From Ferrimicrobium sp. (GTDB lineage: Bacteria; Actinomycetota; Acidimicrobiia; Acidimicrobiales; Acidimicrobiaceae): a stretch of DNA of 16,158 nucleotides. Each line of letters starts with the position of its first letter. Within the stretch, counting starts at the first letter, position 1. The translations under genes were made by a program, and so were the position numbers. Shown here one piece after another: positions 1 to 8,539 of the stretch. Location of the stretch: positions 1 to 16,158 of the forward strand of contig DAHXNM010000331.1 in NCBI GenBank assembly GCA_027365375.1, read 5' to 3'. The notes beneath the pieces were generated by a model. It had not been told where the DNA came from and did no database searches. It saw only the letters and a list, made by a program, of their open reading frames with translations.

Positions 1-454
1 CTGGGACTAGCGGGCTAAATAAGAGGCCAATCCCGACGATAGCAAGCAGATAGCGATATCTGTCCAAAGAGTCAGGGTTGCGAACAAGGATGATGGTGAC
101 GACGTAGGCAGCCATAGATACCAACGTCCACAGTGCCTGCAGGTGGCCCTCTTGGTTATCGAGCACTCCAATCATTACAAAGCCAAGACCGTTCAACAGC
201 GCCGCTATCGGCAACAGAATCGCATCAGCGTTGGCAGCGACATAGCGGTTCGTGATATGAGCACCGATCGGCGCAACTACGACAATGGCGAGCCAGGGAT
301 TAAATAGCGCGATATGCCCGTTAGGGTGCAACCCAAAAAAGCCGAGCACCCATGCGAAGACGGTGATGATGTCGGAGACGATCACTAATTCGAGTTCTCG
401 TCGACGTCGCTCGTACCCGCGAGTTCGGATCCTCACCTGCTCAGTTGTTTTCAC
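1..454 (-). CDS. rodA: FtsW/RodA-family peptidoglycan glycosyltransferase (SEDS), N-terminal part only
   Basis: The reverse strand from a GTG at 454 is open to the window edge, giving about 151 residues; the C-terminal two thirds lie outside. It begins with a basic stretch (ERRRRELEL) followed by hydrophobic membrane segments. It contains ALLNGLGFVMIGVLD and then DSLDRYRYLLAIVGIGLL, matching the ALLNGLGLVMI..LD and RYRY..GL.GL pattern of actinobacterial RodA proteins. SEDS proteins polymerise lipid II glycan strands in the cytoplasmic membrane, RodA in elongation and FtsW in division. The N-terminal pattern favours RodA, but the paralogue cannot be fixed from this piece. No Shine-Dalgarno precedes the GTG. 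Instead a TATAGT box ends 7 nt upstream, suggesting a leaderless start. The gene is divergent from ppk1, with about 45 nt between starts. Confidence 0.8.
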   Translation of the reverse strand, partial: MKTTEQVRIRTRGYERRRRELELVIVSDIITVFAWVLGFFGLHPNGHIALFNPWLAIVVVAPIGAHITNRYVAANADAILLPIAALLNGLGFVMIGVLDNQEGHLQALWTLVSMAAYVVTIILVRNPDSLDRYRYLLAIVGIGLLFSPLVP

Positions 455-461
455 GCTTTAG

Positions 462-467
462 ACTATA
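462..467 (-). promoter_or_regulatory. -10 box for the RodA-type gene, leaderless arrangement
   Basis: TATAGT on the minus strand lies 7 nt before the GTG at 454, with no ribosome binding site between. This is the usual geometry of leaderless actinobacterial transcripts, where the start codon is at or next to the transcription start. No convincing -35 box is visible. The call is inferred from sequence only. Confidence 0.4.
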
Positions 468-498
468 GCCTGCCGGCCACATCCATGTGAGGAGTGAG

Positions 499-2589
499 AT
501 GCAGCAATCGTATGAAGTGCCCTACGAGCCCGACGCAGGCGATCGAGCATTACCACGGTATTTCAACAGGGAACTATCTTGGCTCGAGTTTGGTTCAAGG
601 GTGCTTGAGCTTGCGGGGGACGATAGCCTCGGCATCATGGCACGGGCGAAGTTCTTTGCTATTTTTGGTGCTGGGCTCGACGAGTTTTTTCAAGTTCGTG
701 TCGCTGGTCTCAAAGATCAACTGCTCTCTTCGTTTACGATACGTTCGACCGACGGCCTTACCGCCCGAGAACAGCTGAAGGCTATTCGAGGTCGACTGGT
801 GTCGCTGATTGAGCAGGCCGAGCAGAGCTACCAACATCAACTGATGCCTCGGCTGGCTCAGTTGGGTGTGCGAATCGAACGAGTCGACTCCCTGCCCGGT
901 TCCACCAGGGCAAGGCTGCGCAGAGCCTTCGAAGCGGAACTGTATCCGGTGTTGACCCCTCTATCGGTTGACCCCTCCCATCCCTTCCCGTACATCTCGA
1001 ATCTCTCCCTAAACTTGGCCGTAGCGGTGCGCGAGCCCTCGGACCATGAGGAGAAGTTTGCCCGCATCAAGGTGCCATCAAACTTTCCGAGACTGTATCC
1101 GATCGGTGGTGGGTCATTTGTACTGATCGAGGATCTCATTCAAAGCTTCGTCGACCTTCTCTTCCCAGGGATGGAGATTGGCGAGTCCGCGTTGTTCCGG
1201 GTGACGCGTAACACTGATCTGGTACTAGAAGAGGGAGAGGCTGACGACCTGTTAGCGCTAGTGGAGACCGAGCTTCGCCGGCGCCGGTTTGGGCGTGCAG
1301 TGCGTCTTGAGATGGCAGCGGAGTCCTCTGCTGCCATACAAGCACTTCTAATGGACGAATTGGAACTTCATCGCGATGACGTCTACTCCACCAGTCTTCC
1401 GTTGGATATGCGATGTTTTTTTGAGATCTATGACCTAGGACTCGAAGGGGAGCGTGGCCCAAGGGCGGCAGGACATACTCCGGCTCCATTCTGTCATGCC
1501 GACGGTGAGACGGCGGATATATTCACTGCCCTAAAGGGTCGCGATGTGCTAGTTCACCATCCATATGATAGTTTCTCGTCTACGGTTGAGGCCTTTGTGG
1601 CGGCGGCTGCTAGAGATCCGGACGTGCTGGCCATCAAGCAGACCTTGTACCGTACCTCCGGTGATTCGGCGATTGTTGGATCACTGATCGACGCAGCCGA
1701 GAGTGGTAAGCAGGTCGTGGTGATTGTAGAGGTCAAGGCTCGGTTCGATGAATTAGCTAACATTGGCTGGGCGCGCAAGCTTGAGGACGCCGGCGTCCAC
1801 GTGGTGTATGGGGTTGTTGGACTTAAAACCCACTGTAAGGCGATCATGGTGATTCGGCGCGAAAGTGGCGGCTTGGTGCGCTATTGCCACCTAGGTACAG
1901 GCAATTACAACGCCAAGACGGCAAAGAGCTATGAGGATCTTGGCCTCTTCACGGTCGACCCCGAGATAGGTCACGACCTTGGGGAGGTGTTTAACTATCT
2001 CACTGGCTTCTCTCGTCCATCTCACCTCGGAAAGCTCATCCTTGCGCCCACGGATCTCCGAGTTCGTATTACCGAGTTGATCGAACGCGAGACAGCTCGT
2101 GGACACGATGGCTCTATTAGCTTCAAGGTCAATGGGCTGGTTGATCCGGCGATAATAGAGGCTCTATACCGGGCATCACAAGCTGGAGTGGAGGTTCGTG
2201 GACTTGTTCGCGGAATCTGCGCCCTTCGACCAGGTGTTCCTGGCTTATCTGAACGAATCGTGATTCGTTCCATCGTTGGCGAGTTTCTCGAACATTCAAG
2301 GGTGTTTGTCTTTGGCGATCTAGACGATGTTCGCTCGGAGGTACTGGTTGGCTCCAGTGACTTGATGCAGCGCAATCTAGATCGCCGTGTCGAGTTGCTG
2401 TTCCCGCTACAGGATTCGGCGCTACGTAGACGTGTTATCTTGATGTTGGCGCTTGAGTGGCAGGATGATACAAATGCTTGGACGCTAGATGGAGAGGGGC
2501 GGTGGAGCCGTCTAACACCAGCTCGAGGCATCTCCTCACAGCTCATCCTCAACGGAGATACAGTTGAGGAGTCGTTGATCCATGGCTAG
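499..2589 (+). CDS. ppk: Polyphosphate kinase 1
   Basis: PPK1 reversibly transfers the ATP gamma-phosphate to inorganic polyphosphate. The protein is about 696 residues, full length for the family. The N-terminal domain starts with RYFNRELSWLEF. The phospholipase-D-like catalytic core shows HHPYDSFSSTVEAF, IKQTLYRTSGDS, VEVKARFDE, GLKTHCK (His445, equivalent to the autophosphorylated histidine), CHLGTGNYNAKTAK, EHSR (His599, the second conserved histidine) and DLMQRNLDRRVELLFP. I chose the ATG at 499 because AGGAG at 490-494 sits just before it. An in-frame GTG at 487 would add four residues but has no ribosome binding site. It is the first gene of an overlapping series: its last 8 nt overlap the CYTH gene, so the two are probably translationally coupled. 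Confidence 0.97.
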   Translation: MQQSYEVPYEPDAGDRALPRYFNRELSWLEFGSRVLELAGDDSLGIMARAKFFAIFGAGLDEFFQVRVAGLKDQLLSSFTIRSTDGLTAREQLKAIRGRLVSLIEQAEQSYQHQLMPRLAQLGVRIERVDSLPGSTRARLRRAFEAELYPVLTPLSVDPSHPFPYISNLSLNLAVAVREPSDHEEKFARIKVPSNFPRLYPIGGGSFVLIEDLIQSFVDLLFPGMEIGESALFRVTRNTDLVLEEGEADDLLALVETELRRRRFGRAVRLEMAAESSAAIQALLMDELELHRDDVYSTSLPLDMRCFFEIYDLGLEGERGPRAAGHTPAPFCHADGETADIFTALKGRDVLVHHPYDSFSSTVEAFVAAAARDPDVLAIKQTLYRTSGDSAIVGSLIDAAESGKQVVVIVEVKARFDELANIGWARKLEDAGVHVVYGVVGLKTHCKAIMVIRRESGGLVRYCHLGTGNYNAKTAKSYEDLGLFTVDPEIGHDLGEVFNYLTGFSRPSHLGKLILAPTDLRVRITELIERETARGHDGSISFKVNGLVDPAIIEALYRASQAGVEVRGLVRGICALRPGVPGLSERIVIRSIVGEFLEHSRVFVFGDLDDVRSEVLVGSSDLMQRNLDRRVELLFPLQDSALRRRVILMLALEWQDDTNAWTLDGEGRWSRLTPARGISSQLILNGDTVEESLIHG

Positions 2590-3316
2590 TGAACGCGAGC
2601 TCAAGAGACAACCACCCGACCTTGCCACCGCGCGCGAGATGACTACGATGATCGTCGAACTCTGCCAAGGGGACGGTGGCGGTCCAGATGTCACCAGCTT
2701 GACCTCTCGTTATCTCGATACCGGAGACGAGCTTCTTGGCCGTAGTGGAGTCGGCCTTCGTGCACGAGGTGACCTGTCCTACCAGGAGGCGCGTTGGACG
2801 ATAAAGATTGGTGCGATACCGGACGCTCGCGGGGTTGCCGAGGCGACCGAGATCGAGATCGATGGGTTGTGGAGGGAGATTCCAGCCATCTTTGCAATGG
2901 GGCTCCACGCTGCTGGCGTATCCGCAGACTTCAAAGAGATCGCTCGTTTGACAACTGTGCGTGAACGCTGGATTCGGAGTTATTCAGGTGCTCGGGTTGA
3001 GATATGCATGGATTCAGTTAGCGTCGAATACCCATCAGAGTTCTCCTTTTTCGAGATCGAGGTGGAGGCTCCTGAACGTTCGGTACTTGACCGGCTGCTC
3101 GACGTCATCGAGGATCGTTTCCCGGATGTGCCGCCAAGTCCGGGTTCCAAACTTGCGATGGCCTTCTCTGGAGGGGAGTCGACTCAAACGGAAGCTAAGC
3201 AGCATGCGACTGGGTTGGCCCTGGGACGGCTAGGAGTGGATTTGGCACGTCTCCTCGTTGCTGCGGTCCCACTGCCTGCGCCTTGGTTAGCCGTCGCGCC
3301 GGAGCGTCTAACGTGA
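2582..3316 (+). CDS. CYTH-domain protein (triphosphate tunnel metalloenzyme family)
   Basis: This 244-residue protein carries the whole CYTH signature: ERELK at residues 4-8 (the ExExK motif), SRYLDTGDELLGRSGVGLRA, the tunnel lysine in WTIKIG, EATEIEIDG, the arginine-rich TVRERW, FFEIEVEAPE and a late PGSKL. The ExExK motif at residues 4-8 supports the ATG at 2582. CYTH enzymes hydrolyse or bind triphosphates such as tripolyphosphate, thiamine triphosphate or nucleoside triphosphates, using metal ions inside a beta-barrel tunnel. With polyphosphate kinase upstream and exopolyphosphatase downstream, tripolyphosphate or short polyphosphate is the likely substrate; this is inferred from context. 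The last 40 or so residues, after the CYTH fold, are a hydrophobic, alanine-rich tail I do not recognise. It overlaps ppk by 8 nt and ppx by 4 nt. Confidence 0.88.
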   Translation: MASERELKRQPPDLATAREMTTMIVELCQGDGGGPDVTSLTSRYLDTGDELLGRSGVGLRARGDLSYQEARWTIKIGAIPDARGVAEATEIEIDGLWREIPAIFAMGLHAAGVSADFKEIARLTTVRERWIRSYSGARVEICMDSVSVEYPSEFSFFEIEVEAPERSVLDRLLDVIEDRFPDVPPSPGSKLAMAFSGGESTQTEAKQHATGLALGRLGVDLARLLVAAVPLPAPWLAVAPERLT

Positions 3317-4857
3317 CTTCGTTGATGGTGTCCAGCGGTGTGGTAGTTGCAGCAATGGACCTTGGTTCTAACTCCTTCCACCTCGCCGTATTTCGAGTTC
3401 GTTCCGACTTGGGGCTTGAGCCGATCGCGAAGGAACGCGAGATGCTGCGTCTTGGAGAGCGTGTCTACCGAGATGGGGTCTTCAATGATGAGGCGATCCA
3501 GGAGGCGGTCGCTACGGTCGCTCGCTTTGTAGCCATCAGTCAGAGTTTTGGTGCTGAGGTAGTGGTTGCTAAGGCTACTGCATCCTTCCGTGATGCCGAG
3601 AATGCGCAGGAGTTGATCGACGCGATTTACGGCCATACAGGCGTGAAGGTTCAGGTTATCAGCGGCCATGAGGAGGCATCACTTGTCTTTGACGCGATAC
3701 GTGCTGCATGTCATCTCGGATCCCGGCCGGTGTTTGGCGCAGACCTCGGTGGTGGCAGTCTTGAGCTGATGCTAGGTGATCAACGCCAGCTCATTGCGGG
3801 CAGGAGCTTGCGACTGGGTGTCGGCCGACTCCGAGCAAAGTTTGGCGAAGACAACGCGCCCGCTCTCGATAGTTACGTCAGTCACGAGCTTCAAGAGCCA
3901 TTGGCGACAATGGTGAACTACCATCCGACTCGGCTAATTCTCACGAGTGGCACGATGAATGCGATCGGCCGATTTGCACTCTCGATAGATAACAGCCATG
4001 ACGGACTCGATGATGGACTGCTAGCGCGGACTGTGAGTCGACCGGCGTTGGAAGAGGCTGTTTCGGTCATACGTGCAACACCTGTTGACAGACGGAACTC
4101 TCTGAAGGGGATCGATGCGCGTCGAGCGCCAACGGTAGGATTTGGCGCGGTAATCCTCGGTCGTCTCCTCGATGCGATCGCGGTTGATGAGGTCTGGTTA
4201 TGCGCCTGGGCGCTTCGTGAAGGGATCGTGCTTCATGAGGCCGAGAGCCAAGAACACTTTGCGTTCTCAATCAATCGCTCGGATCTTAGAGCGGACTCGG
4301 TGCGCGAACTCATGCTCCGCTACCGCGTCGATATTGCTCACGCAAATTTTGTCACACGCTCGGCCCTTCAGATCTTTGACGCATTGGTCAGTATGCATGG
4401 CCTCAGCGCTGAGGCTCGCGAGCGTCTTGAGGTTGCCGCTCAACTTCACGATATCGGGGCGTTTATAAGCCGCAGCGAGCACGACCGCCATGGACAGTAT
4501 CTAGTGAACGCCTCCCCACCTCGCGGCTTTACTCGTCGCGATATAGGTGTAGTGGGAGCGATCATTGGTGCCCATACCAAAGGCGAAGTGATTGTACCAG
4601 CTGATCTAGGTGTGGATGACGGCTATGAGATTCAGGTGGGAGCAGCGCTCGTGCGTCTCGCCGATGCCCTCGATCGATCGCACCAACAGCTGATTCAGGG
4701 GCTGGAGTGCACCACGAGTGGTGCTGTTATTCATCTAAGCCTCCAGGCGAGCAGCGATCTCAGTGCTGAGATGTACGCTCTGAGAAGGAAGCGTCGGCTT
4801 GTCGAGTCGATCCTGGCCTGCCAGCTGCACATCACCATCTCTGACACCCAGGCTTAA
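3313..4857 (+). CDS. ppx: Exopolyphosphatase, Ppx/GppA family with C-terminal HD-type domain
   Basis: Ppx/GppA proteins release phosphate from polyphosphate ends or hydrolyse pppGpp. The protein is 514 residues. The N-terminal actin-like fold shows phosphate loop 1 (MDLGSNSFHLAVF, from residue 15), AKATASFRDAENA, SGHEEASLVFDAIR with the catalytic glutamate region, phosphate loop 2 (ADLGGGSLELMLG) and LILTSGTMNAIGRF. The C-terminal half carries an HD-like motif, AAQLHDIGAF (His379-Asp380), as in long family members. I chose the GTG at 3313: it overlaps the preceding TGA (GTGA) and has GGAG at 3301-3304, 8 nt upstream. An in-frame TTG at 3283 would add ten residues without good support. Sequence alone does not separate polyphosphatase from pppGpp hydrolase, but the ppk partner favours the former. 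Confidence 0.93.
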   Translation: MTSLMVSSGVVVAAMDLGSNSFHLAVFRVRSDLGLEPIAKEREMLRLGERVYRDGVFNDEAIQEAVATVARFVAISQSFGAEVVVAKATASFRDAENAQELIDAIYGHTGVKVQVISGHEEASLVFDAIRAACHLGSRPVFGADLGGGSLELMLGDQRQLIAGRSLRLGVGRLRAKFGEDNAPALDSYVSHELQEPLATMVNYHPTRLILTSGTMNAIGRFALSIDNSHDGLDDGLLARTVSRPALEEAVSVIRATPVDRRNSLKGIDARRAPTVGFGAVILGRLLDAIAVDEVWLCAWALREGIVLHEAESQEHFAFSINRSDLRADSVRELMLRYRVDIAHANFVTRSALQIFDALVSMHGLSAEARERLEVAAQLHDIGAFISRSEHDRHGQYLVNASPPRGFTRRDIGVVGAIIGAHTKGEVIVPADLGVDDGYEIQVGAALVRLADALDRSHQQLIQGLECTTSGAVIHLSLQASSDLSAEMYALRRKRRLVESILACQLHITISDTQA

Positions 4858-4901
4858 TCGATAACGTCTAGGATGGGTGTGACAATGTATCGGAGGATGT
4901 C

Positions 4902-6557
4902 GTGCCGTATCCGGTGACAGGAGTTTCGCCTAAACAAATTCCAGAGTGGGATGCTCTCACACAGCACGCCAAGGAGATCAAGCAGACTGATTTACGGCGT
5001 CTGTTTGCAGAGGATGCTCGGCGTCTCGACTGGAGTTCGATCGAGGTAGGACCCTTCCACCTGGATCTATCCAAGAATCTTATTCGCAAGGAGACGCTGG
5101 AACTTCTCGTAGAGCTAGCAAGCGCGCGATACCTTCCAGATGCGATCGTTGCCATGCTAACCGGAGAGCATATAAATGTCTCCGAGGATCGTGCAGTTCT
5201 TCACACCGCTTTACGTCGTGGCGCAACCCTCTCTGGGCCGGTTGACGGAATAGATGTCGGCCATGAGGTTGAGGGTGTCCTGGGGAGGATGGAGCGTCTG
5301 AGCCGTGCCATTCGTTCGAATGAACGAAGAGGGTGCACTGGCAAACCATTTTCAGCGGTTGTCAACATCGGTATAGGAGGTTCCGACCTAGGTCCAGAGA
5401 TGGTAACGAGGGCGCTCTACGATTTCAGTGACAAGGCACGACGAATGCACTTTGTCTCAAATATCGACCCGACCGCGATCGGCGATATCTTTGAGGTGTG
5501 TGATCCAGAGACGACACTGTTCGTTGTGGTATCGAAGACCTTTGGTACCCTTGAGACCCTGACCAATGCCAAAGCTGCGCGTCAATGGATTCTCCAATCC
5601 TTGGGCGACAACACTGACGCGATTGAAAAGCACTTTGTTGCTGTATCTACCAATGAAAAACTGGTATCTGATTTTGGAATCGACCCTGACAACATGTTCG
5701 GGTTCTGGGATTTCGTTGGCGGCCGCTACTCGGTCGATTCCGCCGTCGGACTCGCCATTATGCTAGCTATTGGACCTGAGCGCTTCCGGTCGTTTCTTGC
5801 CGGCTTTGCCGCTATCGATGCCCATCTAAGAGAGACACCATTGATGGAGAACGGGCCGGTACTGCTCGGGTTACTCTCAGTATGGTATCGAAACTTCTTC
5901 GGCACTCAATCACAAGCAGTTCTTCCTTACAGCGAACGGTTAGCAAGATTCCCAGCTTACCTACAGCAACTCACGATGGAATCCAACGGAAAGTCGGTTG
6001 GAGTGGATGGATCGACGGTTGACTACGGCACCGGAGCGGTCTATTGGGGCGAGCCCGGAACCGACGGCCAACACGCTTTTTATCAGCTGCTACATCAAGG
6101 AACCATCCTCATACCAGCGGACTTTGTCCTCTTCGCTGAACCCCTCGGTGGGCCCGATGCGCAACAAGACCTTCTTTTTGCCAGCGGACTTGCACAGACA
6201 CGAGCGCTTGCATTTGGTCGAGATGACGCTGAACTTGAGGCTCTAGGCGTACCGGCACACTTGCGCCCAGCGCGCCGGATGCCAGGCAATCGACCTACCA
6301 CAACTATTCTGGCACGGCGTTTAACCCCTGAGGTTCTTGGTGGCCTGATCGCGCTCTATGAGCACAGCGTCTTTACCCAGGGAGTGGTCTGGGGTATCGA
6401 TTCTTTTGATCAATGGGGTGTTGAGCTTGGCAAGGAGCTCGCCTCCGAGCTAGTACCGACGTTAACATCTGCAGCCGCTCCCCAACTGGGGGGGTTCGAT
6501 GCGTCCACTGCTGATCTTGTCTCCCGCTATCGACATATGAGAGGACGACCATCATGA
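4902..6557 (+). CDS. pgi: Glucose-6-phosphate isomerase
   Basis: Interconverts glucose 6-phosphate and fructose 6-phosphate in the cytoplasm. The 551-residue length is normal for the large bacterial form. Visible motifs are VVNIGIGGSDLGPEMV, VVVSKTFGTLETLTNA (sugar-phosphate binding), GGRYSVDSAVGL (family signature 1, with Asp where many members have Trp), LTMESNGKSV (catalytic base Glu360), GTDGQHAFYQLLHQG (His391) and DQWGVELGKELA (signature 2, Lys511). The start is a GTG with GGAGG at 4892-4896, 5 nt upstream. It follows ppx by 44 nt; I see no terminator there, so read-through from the polyphosphate genes is likely. Its TGA overlaps the tkt ATG by 4 nt. Confidence 0.97.
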   Translation: MPYPVTGVSPKQIPEWDALTQHAKEIKQTDLRRLFAEDARRLDWSSIEVGPFHLDLSKNLIRKETLELLVELASARYLPDAIVAMLTGEHINVSEDRAVLHTALRRGATLSGPVDGIDVGHEVEGVLGRMERLSRAIRSNERRGCTGKPFSAVVNIGIGGSDLGPEMVTRALYDFSDKARRMHFVSNIDPTAIGDIFEVCDPETTLFVVVSKTFGTLETLTNAKAARQWILQSLGDNTDAIEKHFVAVSTNEKLVSDFGIDPDNMFGFWDFVGGRYSVDSAVGLAIMLAIGPERFRSFLAGFAAIDAHLRETPLMENGPVLLGLLSVWYRNFFGTQSQAVLPYSERLARFPAYLQQLTMESNGKSVGVDGSTVDYGTGAVYWGEPGTDGQHAFYQLLHQGTILIPADFVLFAEPLGGPDAQQDLLFASGLAQTRALAFGRDDAELEALGVPAHLRPARRMPGNRPTTTILARRLTPEVLGGLIALYEHSVFTQGVVWGIDSFDQWGVELGKELASELVPTLTSAAAPQLGGFDASTADLVSRYRHMRGRPS

Positions 6558-8539
6558 CCGATCAGAAGCAGGACTTTGGGGGCTTGCGAGCGCCAGACGT
6601 CTATGACGTTGCGTCAAACGCGCTCCGATTTTTGGCAGTTGACGCCGTTGAACTGGCGAACTCCGGACATCCTGGCACACCGCTTGCGATGGCGCCGGTG
6701 ATCTACCGACTCTTCACTCAGGTGCTGCGACACGATTCGAAGCAGCCATCCTGGCCGGACAGAGATCGCTTTGTACTCTCTGGTGGCCATGCTTCGATGT
6801 TGCTCTACGGTGCGTTGCATCTCAGCGGCTACGATCTCACAATCGACGATCTCAAGCGTTTTCGACGCTATCCGTCGCGCTGCCCTGGTCACCCTGAGAG
6901 AGGCATGACTCCTGGTATCGAGGTGACTACTGGCCCGCTTGGCCAGGGTGTCGCCAATGCGGTCGGCCTAGCGCTCGCAGAACGGATGGCGGCGGATGAG
7001 TTTAACCTCCCCGAGGCACCGATTGTCGATCACCGTACCTGGGTACTGTGTGGAGATGGTGACATGATGGAGGGAATCGCCTCTGAGGCATCATCACTTG
7101 CAGGACATCTTCGATTAGAGAAGCTGACCATTCTCTATGACTCCAACGCGGTAACGCTGGACGGACCAAGTTCACTCTCGTTGGACGAAGAGGTGGCAAC
7201 CCGATATCTAGCCTATGGGTTTCGGGTCTTACGGATCACAGACGTCGATGATTTTGATCAAGTGGATGCCACCCTTTTGACTGCCATGCAGACCAAAGGT
7301 CAGCCGACGTTGGTGATCATGAACTCACACATCGGCATGGGGAGTCCGTTCCACGACGATCACCGCGCTCATGGTGCTGCTCTCGGTGCGGAGGCGGTGC
7401 TATCGACTCGCGAACAGTTGCAGTGGACTCATCCACCCTTCGTAGTCCCGGAGGAGGCATATGCTGCTTGGCGCCCCGATCGCCAGTCTGGATATGCAGA
7501 CTGGGTTGAACGTTGCCAGAGAGCATCGAAGGCCGACCCAGATCGATTCGCTGAATACCAGCGTCGCGTCCTAGATGGCAAGCTTGGAGAGGCTGCTTTC
7601 GACTGGCCCGAGTACGAAGATGGTGCATCCGTCTCTACTCGTGTGGCCCTCGGAGCTGCTTTGCGTGCCGCCGCAGATCGAATCCCCGAGATAGTCGGTG
7701 GTGCCGCTGACGTCGAAAGTTCAACAGAAACCAGGCTTAGCACCCAAGTCACTTGGCCTAATTATCGTGGGCGAGATATATATTTCGGCGTTCGTGAACA
7801 TTCCATGGCAGCTATCACCAACGGTATTGGGGCACACGGCGGATTCCTCCCATTTGCTAGCACCTTCTTCGTGTTCTCCGACTATCTAAAGCCGGCGCTT
7901 CGACTCTCCTCGATCATGGAGTTGCATACGCTGTTTATCTTCACCCATGACTCCATAGCCCTCGGTGAGGACGGCACTACTCATCAGCCCGTCGAACAGC
8001 TAGCAGCCTTGAGGGCCATGCCTGGGATCGTCGTTTTGCGTCCTGCGGACGCTCGCGAGACTAGCGCGAGTGTTGCTTTTGCCCTCCGCCGTACCGAGGG
8101 ACCTACTGTACTTGTTCTCTCACGTCAAGGGTTACCGGTTCTCGCCGGAACTGCTGAGATGTCTACGGAACTGCTCGCTGGCCATCGGCTACGAGATGGT
8201 GAGGACCTAACCCTGGTCGCTACCGGATCGGAGGTTAGTTTGGCACTTGACGCTGCGGGACTTCTCCAGAACCATGGTATTAGTGCCGCGGTGGTCTCTG
8301 TGGCTTCGCTAGAGTTGCTTCGTGCTCGTTCCGCCGAGGAGCGAGAGGCCTTACTTGGTACTGCACCGAGAATTGCACTGGAGGCTGCCTCTTCGTTTGG
8401 CTGGCATGAGTTTGTCGACTCGGTCATTGGTATGAACAGGTTCGGTGGCTCAGGGCGTAAAGATGAGGTCCTAGAGGCCTTCGGATTCACGCCGGAGCAA
8501 GTGGTAGGTTCAGTTCGAGCGATACTTGGAGGTAAATAA
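6554..8539 (+). CDS. tkt: Transketolase
   Basis: Thiamine-diphosphate enzyme that moves two-carbon ketol units between pentose-phosphate pathway sugars. The protein is 661 residues, typical length. Domain 1 shows ANSGHPGTPLAMA, VLSGGHASMLLYG, TTGPLGQGVANAVGLA and the thiamine-diphosphate motif CGDGDMMEGIASEA (Gly167-Asp168-Gly169) with the downstream YDSN. Domain 2 shows FGVREHSMAAITNGI, with catalytic Glu415, and HDSIALGEDGTTHQPVEQ. The C-terminal domain carries the LVATGSEVSLAL pattern. The ATG overlaps the pgi stop (ATGA) and the TAA shares one base with the tal ATG, so pgi, tkt and tal are translationally coupled. No truncation or missing catalytic residue is seen. Confidence 0.97.
   Translation: MTDQKQDFGGLRAPDVYDVASNALRFLAVDAVELANSGHPGTPLAMAPVIYRLFTQVLRHDSKQPSWPDRDRFVLSGGHASMLLYGALHLSGYDLTIDDLKRFRRYPSRCPGHPERGMTPGIEVTTGPLGQGVANAVGLALAERMAADEFNLPEAPIVDHRTWVLCGDGDMMEGIASEASSLAGHLRLEKLTILYDSNAVTLDGPSSLSLDEEVATRYLAYGFRVLRITDVDDFDQVDATLLTAMQTKGQPTLVIMNSHIGMGSPFHDDHRAHGAALGAEAVLSTREQLQWTHPPFVVPEEAYAAWRPDRQSGYADWVERCQRASKADPDRFAEYQRRVLDGKLGEAAFDWPEYEDGASVSTRVALGAALRAAADRIPEIVGGAADVESSTETRLSTQVTWPNYRGRDIYFGVREHSMAAITNGIGAHGGFLPFASTFFVFSDYLKPALRLSSIMELHTLFIFTHDSIALGEDGTTHQPVEQLAALRAMPGIVVLRPADARETSASVAFALRRTEGPTVLVLSRQGLPVLAGTAEMSTELLAGHRLRDGEDLTLVATGSEVSLALDAAGLLQNHGISAAVVSVASLELLRARSAEEREALLGTAPRIALEAASSFGWHEFVDSVIGMNRFGGSGRKDEVLEAFGFTPEQVVGSVRAILGGK

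Noticed and set aside
487..498. GTG start for ppk at 487
   Set aside because: No ribosome binding site lies before 487, whereas AGGAG lies within this stretch, before the ATG at 499.
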